A stretch of 64,000 nt of DNA from Pseudomonadota bacterium. Its GTDB lineage: Bacteria > Pseudomonadota > Alphaproteobacteria > Rhizobiales > Phreatobacteraceae. Of the stretch, positions 47,846 to 56,260 are shown one piece after another (the stretch's first letter is position 1; each line of letters begins with the position of its first letter). The notes beneath the pieces were generated by a model. That model made no database searches. It had not been told where the DNA came from and worked only from the letters and a program-made list of their open reading frames with translations. The stretch lies in the NCBI GenBank assembly GCA_020161695.1, contig JAIUOO010000026.1, forward strand, positions 1 to 64,000, given 5' to 3'. The translations under genes and the position numbers were made by a program.

Positions 47846-48082
47846 TCGTTCCCCACCTCTCCCCGGTCCGAGGGCGATCCCGTCGCGCTTTTCACCTCTC
47901 CCCGGCGGGGAGAGGTGGGGGAGGCTCCGGCGCTCGACGATTCCCCTCCCCCCGCTTGCGGTGGGGAGGGAAGCGCGAGCCCGGACTCCTGTCCGGGCGG
48001 AGCGCAGGGTGGGGGGCGTTATCGAATTGCCGCGGCCCCCCACCCCTGACCCCTCCCCGCCGCAAGCGGGGGGAGGGGAATG
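47846..48082. repeat. C-type imperfect inverted repeats
   Basis: Repeated GGGGAGAGGTGGGG / CCCCACCTCTCCCC units, and CCCCTCCCCCCGCTTGCGG with GCCGCAAGCGGGGGGAGGGG. Similar units occur at 49.9 kb. They form strong stems and may act as terminators or mRNA-end structures. Confidence 0.65.
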
Positions 48083-48129
48083 ACCTTCTGCCTGAACTGC
48101 CAGCTTGTCAGAAGAATCCCGACCTCATC

Positions 48130-48216
48130 GTCATGGCCGGGCTTGGCCCGGCCATCCACGACTTGAACTCGACATCGGATGAAGTCGTGGATGCCCGGAC
48201 CAAGCCCGGGCATGAC
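48130..48216. repeat. REPIN-like doublet, copy A6
   Basis: Clear A-family copy with the loop TCGACATCGGATGA. It precedes hisS and follows the exported protein gene. Confidence 0.8.
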
Positions 48217-48324
48217 GCGGTGGGACAGAGATTCGAGCTGCACGCGGAGGTTCGAGCCCCCATGGTCGACATCCTTCCCCCCGTGCGGTAGCAAGCGCGC
48301 CTGTCATTTTTGCCGGATTGCCCC

Positions 48325-49830
48325 ATGTCGGACGCCTCCAACAAGCCGGATGCCCAGAAGAAGAAGGCTGCGGCGCTCGCCCGCCTGCCGCGCGGCTTCG
48401 TCGACCGCGACGCGGCCGAGATCGCCGGCGTCGACGCCATGCTGCGCACCATCCGGCAGGTCTACGAGCTCTACGGCTTCGAGGCCGTCGAGACCCCCGC
48501 CATCGAATTCACCGAGGCGCTCGGCAAGTTCCTGCCCGATCAGGACCGGCCGAACGAGGGCGTCTTCTCCTTCCAGGACGACGACGAGCAGTGGCTGAGC
48601 CTGCGCTACGACCTCACCGCGCCGCTCGCCCGCTATGTCGCCGAGCATTTCGACGCGCTGCCGAAGCCCTATCGCAGCTATCGTGCCGGCTACGTCTTCC
48701 GCAACGAGAAGCCCGGCCCCGGCCGCTTCCGCCAGTTCATGCAGTTCGACGCCGACACGGTGGGCTCCGCCTCGCCGGCCGCCGACGCCGAGATCTGCAT
48801 GATGGCCGCCGACACAATGGAGCGGCTCGGCATCGCCCGCGGCGACTATGTGGTGCGGGTCAACAACCGCAAGGTGCTCGACGGCGTCATGGAGGCCATC
48901 GGCCTCGGCGGCGACGAGAATGCCGGTCGTCGGCTCACTGTCTTGCGCGCCATCGACAAGCTCGACAAGTTCGGCCCCGAGGGCGTGAGGCTGCTGCTCG
49001 GCGCGGGCCGCAAGGACGAGAGCGGCGACTTCACCAAGGGCGCTGGGCTGGACGAGGCGGCGATCACCCGCGTTCTCGCCTTCACCGGCGCCAGGGGCGC
49101 CGACGGTGCGACCACGATCGCGAACCTCGCGGGGGTCGTCTCCGGCGTGGAGCGCGGGGCGGCAGGCGTCGCCGAACTTCAGGACATGGCGACGCTCTTC
49201 GCCGCCGGAGGCTACGACGACGGCCGCATCGTCATCGACCCTTCCGTCGTCCGCGGCCTCGAATATTACACCGGCCCCGTCTACGAGGTGGAACTGACCT
49301 TTCCCGTCACCAATGACGAGGGGCAGGTGGTCCGCTTCGGCTCGGTCGCCGGCGGCGGCCGCTATGACGGCCTCGTCGCCCGCTTCCGTGGCGAGGAGGT
49401 TCCGGCCACCGGCTTCTCCATCGGCGTCTCGCGCCTTGCCGCCGCCCTGAAATCCCTCGGCAAGCTCGGCGCGGAAAAGCCCGTCGGTCCCGTCGTCGTC
49501 CTTGTCATGGACCGCGATCAGGTCGCTGAATACCAGAAGATGGTCTCCGAACTGCGCGATGCCGGCATCCGCGCCGAGATGTATCTCGGCTCGTCCGGCA
49601 TGAAGGCGCAGATGAAATATGCCGACCGGCGCAACGCCCCGGCCGTGATCATCCAGGGCTCGAACGAGCGCGAGGCCGGCGAGGTCATGATCAAGGATCT
49701 CGTCGCCGGCGCCGAGGCCGCCAAGACGATCACCGACAATGCCGAATGGCGCGCCGCCCGGCCCGCGCAGTTCGCGGCGAAGCGCGGCGAGCTGGTCGCG
49801 AAGATCAGGGATCTGCTGGCGGCACGGTAA
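48325..49830 (+). CDS. hisS: Histidyl-tRNA synthetase
   Basis: 501 residues, charging tRNA-His. Motif 2 arginine and loop (YVFRNEKPGPGRFRQFMQFD), then the histidine A motif (GLEYYTGPVYEVEL) and motif 3 (TGFSIGVSRLAAAL) are visible. It is about 75 residues longer than the E. coli enzyme, as in the divergent alphaproteobacterial HisRS clade that works on tRNA-His without the usual G-1. The length and block spacing support that clade, but identity elements need comparison. The ATG has a weak ribosome site. Confidence 0.95.
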   Translation: MSDASNKPDAQKKKAAALARLPRGFVDRDAAEIAGVDAMLRTIRQVYELYGFEAVETPAIEFTEALGKFLPDQDRPNEGVFSFQDDDEQWLSLRYDLTAPLARYVAEHFDALPKPYRSYRAGYVFRNEKPGPGRFRQFMQFDADTVGSASPAADAEICMMAADTMERLGIARGDYVVRVNNRKVLDGVMEAIGLGGDENAGRRLTVLRAIDKLDKFGPEGVRLLLGAGRKDESGDFTKGAGLDEAAITRVLAFTGARGADGATTIANLAGVVSGVERGAAGVAELQDMATLFAAGGYDDGRIVIDPSVVRGLEYYTGPVYEVELTFPVTNDEGQVVRFGSVAGGGRYDGLVARFRGEEVPATGFSIGVSRLAAALKSLGKLGAEKPVGPVVVLVMDRDQVAEYQKMVSELRDAGIRAEMYLGSSGMKAQMKYADRRNAPAVIIQGSNEREAGEVMIKDLVAGAEAAKTITDNAEWRAARPAQFAAKRGELVAKIRDLLAAR

Positions 49831-50215
49831 GGGCGCGTCGCTTCGGGGGAGTGCGCCCCTCGAGGCTCACCCTTCGGGTTCTGCGATCCCTCTCCCCTTG
49901 CGGGAGAGGGTGCCCGCGTCAGCGGGCGGGTGAGGGGGCAATGCAATCTCCCCGCATCCGGCGCCTCACGGTGCCCCTTGCCCCCCACAAGGGGAGGAGG
50001 TGAGGGGACGCGCGCCACGCAGTTGGTGAACGTGCCTGAAACCTACCGGACCAGCGTTACGCTGTCAAGGACAAAAATCCTATGATCGACGGGCGCCCGT
50101 CACCCACCGGTGCCTTTCGCCGCAGGCATCCGGGGCCGGGACCGTGGTATTCCGCCCCACGACCGCCGCAATCGCGGTCGAATGAACCCGTCCCGCCAGA
50201 GGATCCAGCCGCCGC
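49831..50215. other. Intergenic region with stem-forming repeats
   Basis: 385 bp between hisS and lepB. C-type repeats lie at 49888-50005. Past 50010 the sequence is ordinary, and the lepB promoter should be there. Confidence 0.5.
49888..50005. repeat. C-type inverted repeats downstream of hisS
   Basis: CCCTCTCCCCTTGCGGGAGAGGG forms a stem. Farther on CCCCTTGCCCCCCACAAGGGG forms another. They resemble the 47.9-kb units. Confidence 0.65.
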
Positions 50216-50935
50216 ATGTCCAGGATTCGCGATCTCGCCAACACGATCATCGGCGCGCTTGCCATCGTCGTGGTGCTCCGGTCCTTCGCTTTCGCGACCT
50301 ACCACATCCCGTCCGAAAGCATGGTGCCGACGCTGGAGGTCGGCGACCGCGTCGCCGCGCTGAAGTTCCCGCTCGGCTTCTCGCGCTTTTCGCTGGTGGG
50401 CGGCGAATATCTGCCGCGCTTCCCCGGCGAGAACGGCCGCATCCCCGGCGCCATGCCGGCGCGCGGCGATGTCGTGGTGTTCCGCCACCCGCGCACCTCG
50501 GAAGACTTCATCAAGCGCGTCGCCGGCCTGCCCGGTGACCGGGTGGCGATCCGCGACGGCCGCCTCTGGCTGAACGGCGAGGCCGTGCCGCTGCAGGATG
50601 CCGGCCGCTGGAGCTACCGCGATGCCGACGGCCGCGTCGTGTCGGTCGCGGCCTTCCGCGAGACTTTCCCCGGCGCGCAGCCGCATACGGTCCTGCTGCG
50701 CGACCGCCGCTCCGCGAGCGGCGACATGGAGGAACAGGTGGTGCCCGAGGGCCGCCTGTTCATGCTTGGCGACAACCGCGACAATTCCTCCGACAGCCGC
50801 TTCGCCAGCATGGGCTTCGTGCCGGTCGAGAACCTCATCGGCAAGGCCGGCGCGATCCTCTATTCCTTCGCGAGCTGCGAGCAGGAGGCGGGCCTGCGCT
50901 GCGCGCCCCGCCGCCTGCTGGAAAAGGTCGAGTAG
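50216..50935 (+). CDS. lepB: Signal peptidase I LepB
   Basis: 239 residues. One membrane anchor (residues 8-26) is followed by the Ser-Lys dyad: Ser35 (PSESMVPTL) and Lys100 (DFIKRVAGLPGD). LFMLGDNRDNSSDSRF completes the family. It removes signal peptides in the inner membrane facing the periplasm. Its stop lies 3 nt from the convergent grpE stop. Confidence 0.96.
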   Translation: MSRIRDLANTIIGALAIVVVLRSFAFATYHIPSESMVPTLEVGDRVAALKFPLGFSRFSLVGGEYLPRFPGENGRIPGAMPARGDVVVFRHPRTSEDFIKRVAGLPGDRVAIRDGRLWLNGEAVPLQDAGRWSYRDADGRVVSVAAFRETFPGAQPHTVLLRDRRSASGDMEEQVVPEGRLFMLGDNRDNSSDSRFASMGFVPVENLIGKAGAILYSFASCEQEAGLRCAPRRLLEKVE

Positions 50936-50938
50936 TCC

Positions 50939-51562
50939 TCAGCCTTCGGAAGCCGCCGCCTGCGGCGCCATCTTCGGCCCGCCCTTGGAGACGCCGACGA
51001 GGGCAGGGCGCAGCACGCGCTCGCCGATGACGAAGCCGGCCTGCACGGTCTGCACGACGGTGCCGTTCGGCACGTCCGGGTTCGGAATCTCGAACATGGC
51101 CTGATGCAGGTTCGGGTCGAATTTCTGGCCGTCCGGCTCGATCTTCTTCACGCCGTGCTTTTCCAGCGTCTTCAGAAGTTCGCGCTCGGTCAGGTCGATG
51201 CCCTCGAAAAAGGCCTTCAGCGGCCCGTCGGCCGGTTTCGCCTCGGCCGGCAGGCTGTCGAAGGCGCGGCGCATGTTGTCGGCCACGCTCAGCATGTCGC
51301 GGGCGAACGAGGTCACGCCATAGGTGCGGGCGTCGGCCACCTCGCGCTCGGTGCGTTTGCGGAGGTTCTCCATCTCGGCCAGCGTGCGCAGCGCGCGGTC
51401 CTTCATGTCGCGGGCTTCGGCCCGCGCGGCATCGAGCAGCGCTGCGGTAGCGTCGGTGGCTTCCTCGTGCTGCGGCACGTCGGTGGCCGGATCGGTGCCG
51501 ATCGGGTTCTCGTGGAGATCGTCGGCCGGCATAGCGTCGTGCCCGTTCTTCGGGTTGGTCAT
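50939..51562 (-). CDS. grpE: Heat-shock nucleotide exchange factor GrpE
   Basis: 207 residues. A disordered acidic N-terminus is followed by a long coiled coil (LRTLAEMENLRKRTEREVAD) and the beta domain with LHQAMFEIPNPDVPNGTVVQ. GrpE releases ADP from DnaK. ATG at 51562; a GTG-start frame upstream adds 12 residues. No dnaK gene is in this window. It stands alone, with a low-complexity gap upstream. Confidence 0.96.
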   Translation of the reverse strand: MTNPKNGHDAMPADDLHENPIGTDPATDVPQHEEATDATAALLDAARAEARDMKDRALRTLAEMENLRKRTEREVADARTYGVTSFARDMLSVADNMRRAFDSLPAEAKPADGPLKAFFEGIDLTERELLKTLEKHGVKKIEPDGQKFDPNLHQAMFEIPNPDVPNGTVVQTVQAGFVIGERVLRPALVGVSKGGPKMAPQAAASEG

Positions 51563-51648
51563 GGCAACTCGCCTGTCGTGGAATGAGTTGGCCCGCATAT
51601 CGAGCCTCGGAGCGGCAAAATCAAGGTTCCGTGAAGCCGATCAGCCGC

Positions 51649-52677
51649 TCAGGCGGCCTCGACCAGCCGCAGCAGGGCCGGCCCGTCGATCCGCTGGCCA
51701 CGGCGATGCCGGCGGATGAGCCCGGCAATCGCGGCATTCTTCGGTGCTTTCATGGCCGTCGCCTCGGCGAGGCGCACGATAGCGCCGCAGAGGTCGTCGA
51801 TCTCGGTCTCGCGGCCGGCCTGGATGTCGTCCCACATCGACGAGCGGGCGCGGGCATCGATGGCCAGCATGCTCGCCGCGATTCGCGAGAAGGCGAAGGT
51901 CGGCAGCCTGAGGATATGCGGGATGACCCAGGGTGGCGCCGCGCCCGCCTGGCCCGGCTGGATGCCGGCCGCGCGCATCACGGCCATGGCCTCGGTCTGC
52001 AATGCGGCGAGCACGCGCCGGTAGTCGCGGTCGGTGAGTTCCTCGCGCAAAGGCAGGTCGGAGAGCGCGTTGACGGGGTTGTTGAGGTTCAGGAGCAGCT
52101 TGCCCCACTGGATCGCCGCCATGTCCGCCGTCAGCGTCACCGGCAGGCCGGCTTTCGCGAAATCCGGCAGCACCGCCCGCATCGCGGCCAGGTCTTCCGC
52201 ATGGAGGCCGCCGGAAGTGGCGCGGTGGGCGGCGATCCTGCCGTCCGCGCTGCGGTCCAGCGTCACGTTGAACGGCACCATACCGGCAATCGGCGAAAGC
52301 GCCGGCGCCGCCGTCCTGATCCGCGCGACATTCTCGACGCCGTTCTGCAGCGACAGGACCGGCGTTCCCGCCGGAAAGGCCGCGCCGAGCTCGGCGGCCG
52401 CGGCGGCCGTGGCGCCGCCCTTGGTGCAGAGCAGGATGAACGGATCGCCGTCGATGAGGCTCGCCGCCTCCGTCGCCGTTGCCGCGACCCTGACGCGATC
52501 CGGGGGGATCGCCGCCCGGAAGCCATCAAGCGCGCTGACGACGAGGCCGTGATCCCCAAGGCTCGCAGCCGTGGCGCCTCGCGCGACGAACACCACCGAA
52601 GCGCCGCTCGCGGCCAGCCGGCCGCCGACATGGCACCCGATGGCGCCCGATCCCATGACGACGAAGCTTGTCGCCAT
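51649..52677 (-). CDS. Ketopantoate reductase family protein
   Basis: 342 residues. Rossmann motif GSGAIGCHVGGRLAASG near residue 9, then SLQNGVENVARI and the catalytic Lys in KLLLNLNNPVNALSD (position near 190). These NADPH-dependent enzymes make pantoate for coenzyme A, though several paralogues have other substrates. It is the third gene of a dnaN-folD-(panE-like) operon, 9 nt after folD. Whether this is PanE itself is not certain. Confidence 0.88.
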   Translation of the reverse strand: MATSFVVMGSGAIGCHVGGRLAASGASVVFVARGATAASLGDHGLVVSALDGFRAAIPPDRVRVAATATEAASLIDGDPFILLCTKGGATAAAAAELGAAFPAGTPVLSLQNGVENVARIRTAAPALSPIAGMVPFNVTLDRSADGRIAAHRATSGGLHAEDLAAMRAVLPDFAKAGLPVTLTADMAAIQWGKLLLNLNNPVNALSDLPLREELTDRDYRRVLAALQTEAMAVMRAAGIQPGQAGAAPPWVIPHILRLPTFAFSRIAASMLAIDARARSSMWDDIQAGRETEIDDLCGAIVRLAEATAMKAPKNAAIAGLIRRHRRGQRIDGPALLRLVEAA

Positions 52678-52686
52678 GGCCTTGCC

Positions 52687-53595
52687 TCAGGCCGAGAAGG
52701 TCGGGCGCGGCAGGCCCTCGCGCAGATGCGCCGCCGCCACCGTATTGGCCATCAGCAGCGCGATGGTCATCGGGCCGACCCCGCCCGGCACGGGCGTGAT
52801 GGCGCCGGCCCGTTCCGCCGCCTCCGCCGTCGCGACATCGCCGACGAGGCGGGTCTTGCCCTCGCCGCGCTCCGGCGCGGCAATGCGGTTGATGCCGACA
52901 TCGATGACCACGGCGCCATCCTTCACCCAGTCGCCGCGGATCATTTCCGGGCGGCCGACAGCCGCGATCAGCACATCGGCCTGGCGGCAGACGGCGGCAA
53001 GGTCGGCGGTGCGTGAATGGGCGATGGTCACCGTCGCGTCGCGCTGGAGCAGCAATTGCGCGATCGGCTTGCCGACGATGTTCGAGCGGCCGACCACGAC
53101 GGCGTTCTTGCCGGCGAGCGAGGGGCCGAGCACGCTTTCGATCAGGATCAGGCTGCCGGCCGGCGTGCAGGGCACCAGCGCCTTCGCCGTCGCGCCGGTG
53201 CCGAGCAGGCCAACATTGATCGGGTGAAAACCGTCGACGTCCTTGGCGGGATCGACGGCCATCAGCACGCGCTCGGTGTCGATGCCTTTCGGCAGCGGCA
53301 ACTGAACGAGGATGCCGTCGATGCCGGGATCGGCATTGAGCCTGGCGACCAGCGCCAGCAGGGCCGCTTCCGTGGTCGTGGCGGCGAGGCTGTGCTGTTC
53401 GGAGCGGAAGCCGGCGGCCTCGGCCTCGCGGCTCTTGTTGCGGACATAGACCTGGCTTGCCGGATCTTCGCCGACGAGCACCACGGCAAGGCCCGGCGGT
53501 CGTCCCTTGGCCGCCGCGAAGGCGCTCGCCACCGTCTTGACCTGCGCCAGCACCGCCTGCGCGGCGGCCTTGCCGTCGATGATGCGGGCCGTCAT
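52687..53595 (-). CDS. folD: Bifunctional methylenetetrahydrofolate dehydrogenase/cyclohydrolase FolD
   Basis: 302 residues. Family blocks YVRNKSREAEAAGF, GILVQLPLPKGI (with the catalytic region), PCTPAGSLILIES and VVVGRSNIVGKPIAQLLL are clear. It interconverts one-carbon folate forms using NADP. It is 5 nt downstream of dnaN and 9 nt upstream of the ketopantoate reductase gene. Confidence 0.96.
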   Translation of the reverse strand: MTARIIDGKAAAQAVLAQVKTVASAFAAAKGRPPGLAVVLVGEDPASQVYVRNKSREAEAAGFRSEQHSLAATTTEAALLALVARLNADPGIDGILVQLPLPKGIDTERVLMAVDPAKDVDGFHPINVGLLGTGATAKALVPCTPAGSLILIESVLGPSLAGKNAVVVGRSNIVGKPIAQLLLQRDATVTIAHSRTADLAAVCRQADVLIAAVGRPEMIRGDWVKDGAVVIDVGINRIAAPERGEGKTRLVGDVATAEAAERAGAITPVPGGVGPMTIALLMANTVAAAHLREGLPRPTFSA

Positions 53596-53600
53596 GGGCC

Positions 53601-54719
53601 TCAGACCCGCATCGGCATCAGCACGTAGAGCGCGCCGGGGCCCGCGGGGTCGTGGATCAGCGTCGGCGAGCCGGGATCGGCGAGCTTCAGCTCCACCGTG
53701 TCGCCGTCCACCTGGCTCGCAATGTCGAGCAGGTAGCGGGAATTGAAGCCGATATCGAGCGCGTCAGCCTCGTAGGAGACCTCGATCTCCTCCGTGGCGC
53801 TGCCCGAATCCGGATTGGTCACCGACAGCGTCAGCCGGCCGTCCGAGGCCGACAGCTTCACGGCGCGGCCGCGCTCGGAGGAGACGGTCGAGACACGGTC
53901 CACGGCGGCGGTGAAGTCGCCCTTCTCCACCGTCAGGATCTTGTCGTTGGCGGCGGGGATGACGCGGGCATAGTCCGGGAAGGTGCCGTCGATCAGCTTG
54001 GAGGTCAGCACCGTCTCGCCGAAGCGGAAGCGTACCTTGGCGGTCGACAGTTCGACCGCGACGGCCGCATCCGGGTCGTCGGCGAGGCGCTGGACCTCGG
54101 CGACCGTCTTGCGCGGCACGATGACGCCGGGCATGCCGACGGACCCTTCCGGCGCCTCGAACTCGACCTGGGCGAGGCGGTGGCCGTCGGTCGCGACCGC
54201 GCGCAAGAGGCTCTGGCCGCCCTTGTCGACGACATGCAGGAAGATGCCGTTGAGATAGTAGCGCGTCTCCTCGGTGGAGATGGCGAACTGGGTCTTGTCG
54301 ATCAGCCGCTTCAGGTTCTTGGCCGGCACCTTGAACGAATGGCTCATCTCGCCGGCGGCGATATCCGGGAAGTCGCTCTCCGGGATCGTCTGCAGCGTGA
54401 AGCGGGAGCGGCCCGCGCGCACGGTGAGCGTGCCCTTGTCGCCGGCCATTTCGAGCTGGACCTGCGAGCCGTCCTGCAGCTTGCGGACGATGTCGTGGAT
54501 CATGTGCGCGGGAACCGTCGTGCCGCCGGGCGCGGCGACCTCGGCCGGCAGGTTCTCGACGATGTCGATATCGAGGTCGGTGGCCTTCAGGCGCAGCGTC
54601 GAGCCTTCCGCCTTCATCAGCACGTTGGACAGGACGGGAATCGTGTTGCGGCGCTCGACCACGCGATGGACGTGGCTGAGCGACTTCAGGAGCTGGGCCC
54701 GTTCGACGGTGACCTTCAT
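53601..54719 (-). CDS. dnaN: DNA polymerase III sliding clamp DnaN
   Basis: 372 residues in three matching clamp domains. MKVTVERAQLLKSLSHVHRV, NTIPVLSNVLMKAE and the end LYVLMPMRV (clamp-loader and clamp-binding C-terminus) are diagnostic. It tethers the polymerase to DNA. It is first in an operon with folD and a panE-like gene. Unlike many bacteria, recF does not follow, and dnaA is about 1.5 kb upstream beyond two opposing genes. Confidence 0.97.
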   Translation of the reverse strand: MKVTVERAQLLKSLSHVHRVVERRNTIPVLSNVLMKAEGSTLRLKATDLDIDIVENLPAEVAAPGGTTVPAHMIHDIVRKLQDGSQVQLEMAGDKGTLTVRAGRSRFTLQTIPESDFPDIAAGEMSHSFKVPAKNLKRLIDKTQFAISTEETRYYLNGIFLHVVDKGGQSLLRAVATDGHRLAQVEFEAPEGSVGMPGVIVPRKTVAEVQRLADDPDAAVAVELSTAKVRFRFGETVLTSKLIDGTFPDYARVIPAANDKILTVEKGDFTAAVDRVSTVSSERGRAVKLSASDGRLTLSVTNPDSGSATEEIEVSYEADALDIGFNSRYLLDIASQVDGDTVELKLADPGSPTLIHDPAGPGALYVLMPMRV

Positions 54720-54995
54720 CAATGGTGCTCCGATACGCTGGACGGGGCTGCCGGACGGCAGCCCGGAAATTGGGGCCGACAGTCAACCTCGCGCCGCAGC
54801 ATGTTTCAAGGGCGGGTGGGCCCAAGGGCGCGCTTTTCCCGTCCTTTCAATGCCTAGGGCGGCGTCAGCCCGCGAAATCAGGGCCCTCGGGGGGCGCTTC
54901 CGCCAAGCGCCCGCAACTCGCTGCAACCCGCTGCAATGCCTCCGCGGCCGCCTCGCCGCTACCCACCGTCAGGTCAATGGCATGGGAGGTCCGTG

Positions 54996-55715
54996 ATGAC
55001 GGGCGAGGTTTCGATCTGCGGCAGGGTGGAGATGTTGCGCGAAAGCGCCTTCGACCCGTTTCTCGCCGCGTCGCGCGAGCCGGTGCTCGTGGTGCTGTCC
55101 ACCGACTGGTCGCCGGCCTGCCGCCTGCTCCGCCCGGTGGTTGCGCGGCTGGCCATGGCCCTTGCCGACGCGGTCTGCGTCGTCGCGCTCGACGGCGAGG
55201 AGGCGCTCGGCTTCCGCCAGCGCTACGGCGTCGACGCCGTGCCGCAGCTTCTCGCCTTCGACAAGCGGCGCCTGATCGGCCGGCTCGCCATGCCGGACGA
55301 TGCGCGGTCGGTCGCGCAGTGGGTCGCGGAGACGTTTCGGCGGGTTTCGCCGGAAACCCCTGCCGACAGGGCGTTCGAGGCGGCCTGGTCGCGTGCGCGC
55401 CGCACCTATGACGACATCATCGCCCCCGCGAAGAATGCCGTTACCCCGCATCTCGATGCGGCCGGCCGGCAGATGGAGGCGTTCGAGCGCCGGCTGACCG
55501 AGGAGCGCCATGCCGGGCTGATCTCCGACGAGCAGGAAATGGTTCGGCGCGGCGCCGAGTTCGAGCGGGTCTTTGCGCCGTTTCGCCGCGAGATGGGGGC
55601 GCTGGAGGCGGCGGAGGCAGCGGCGCTCGCGGCTTACGAGGATCTGATGCTGGAGGCGCTCGACGAATACGGCGCCCATCGCGGCCGGTGCGGGCTCGCC
55701 GAGGTCACGGCCTGA
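54996..55715 (+). CDS. Thioredoxin-fold protein lacking the CxxC pair
   Basis: 239 residues. Residues about 30-115 resemble a thioredoxin domain: STDWSPACRLLRPVVARLA aligns to the WCGPC region but the first Cys is Ser (SPAC). GVDAVPQLLAFDKRRLIGRL has the cis-Pro. The rest (about 130-239) is a long helical, Arg/Glu-rich tail, probably coiled-coil. With a single Cys it may be monothiol or act as a structural adaptor. It begins after GGGAGGTCC, and is divergent from dnaN with a 277-bp gap. Confidence 0.82.
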   Translation: MTGEVSICGRVEMLRESAFDPFLAASREPVLVVLSTDWSPACRLLRPVVARLAMALADAVCVVALDGEEALGFRQRYGVDAVPQLLAFDKRRLIGRLAMPDDARSVAQWVAETFRRVSPETPADRAFEAAWSRARRTYDDIIAPAKNAVTPHLDAAGRQMEAFERRLTEERHAGLISDEQEMVRRGAEFERVFAPFRREMGALEAAEAAALAAYEDLMLEALDEYGAHRGRCGLAEVTA

Positions 55716-55855
55716 GGCGATGCTTCGGCCGCATGGCGGGACGGGCGGGATCGCATCTGGCGGGCCTTCGGGCCGCGCCCTACATTGGGCGGATGGCGGA
55801 TCGAGACCGCCATGATCCGGGGGCGACGACGATTCCCGCGCTCGAGGAGAGGTCC

Positions 55856-56248
55856 ATGACCAACGTTCGTACACGCGCTTTGCTGGCCGCCGCCGTGGCG
55901 GCCTTCGCCCTGTCCGCGCCCGCGCTCGCGCAATGGTCTGGCGGCGTTGATCACGGCGGCGGGCCGGTCCCGCAGCTCGAGGATCCGCTCAACCGCGCCA
56001 CCGTATCGATCCGCACCGTGCCCTTCGGCGAGTTCTGCGTCCGGGCGGTCGAGGCGGTCGGCTACGACCCGCGGCTGAACCAGCGGCTCTATCGCGTCGG
56101 CTTCGATTCCGGGCCGATGACCCCGCTCGGGGTCACCGCCTACGAGAACGCCTTCGCCAGCGCGCGCACGCAGGGCGACGCCATGCGCGCCCTCGATGCG
56201 GCGCGCGCGGACTCGCGTTCCTTCCAGCGTGGCCGGGGCCAGTGCTGA
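55856..56248 (+). CDS. Exported hypothetical protein
   Basis: 130 residues. Signal peptide residues 1-26 (RTRALLAAAVAAFALSAPAL, then AQ). The mature part is Arg/Gly-rich, with two cysteines (EFCVRAVE and the final C). GAGGAGAGG gives a strong ribosome site 3 nt before the ATG. I see no family. It is convergent with dnaA, whose stop is 13 nt away. Confidence 0.75.
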   Translation: MTNVRTRALLAAAVAAFALSAPALAQWSGGVDHGGGPVPQLEDPLNRATVSIRTVPFGEFCVRAVEAVGYDPRLNQRLYRVGFDSGPMTPLGVTAYENAFASARTQGDAMRALDAARADSRSFQRGRGQC

Positions 56249-56260
56249 CCTGCCGCCGCC

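Larger units (their letters stand above)
47806..48324. other. Intergenic region with short repeats
   Basis: About 520 bp. It holds C-type GGGGAGAGG repeats (47846-48082) and REPIN-like copy A6 (48130-48216). The hisS leader is at its right end. No gene seen. Confidence 0.6.
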
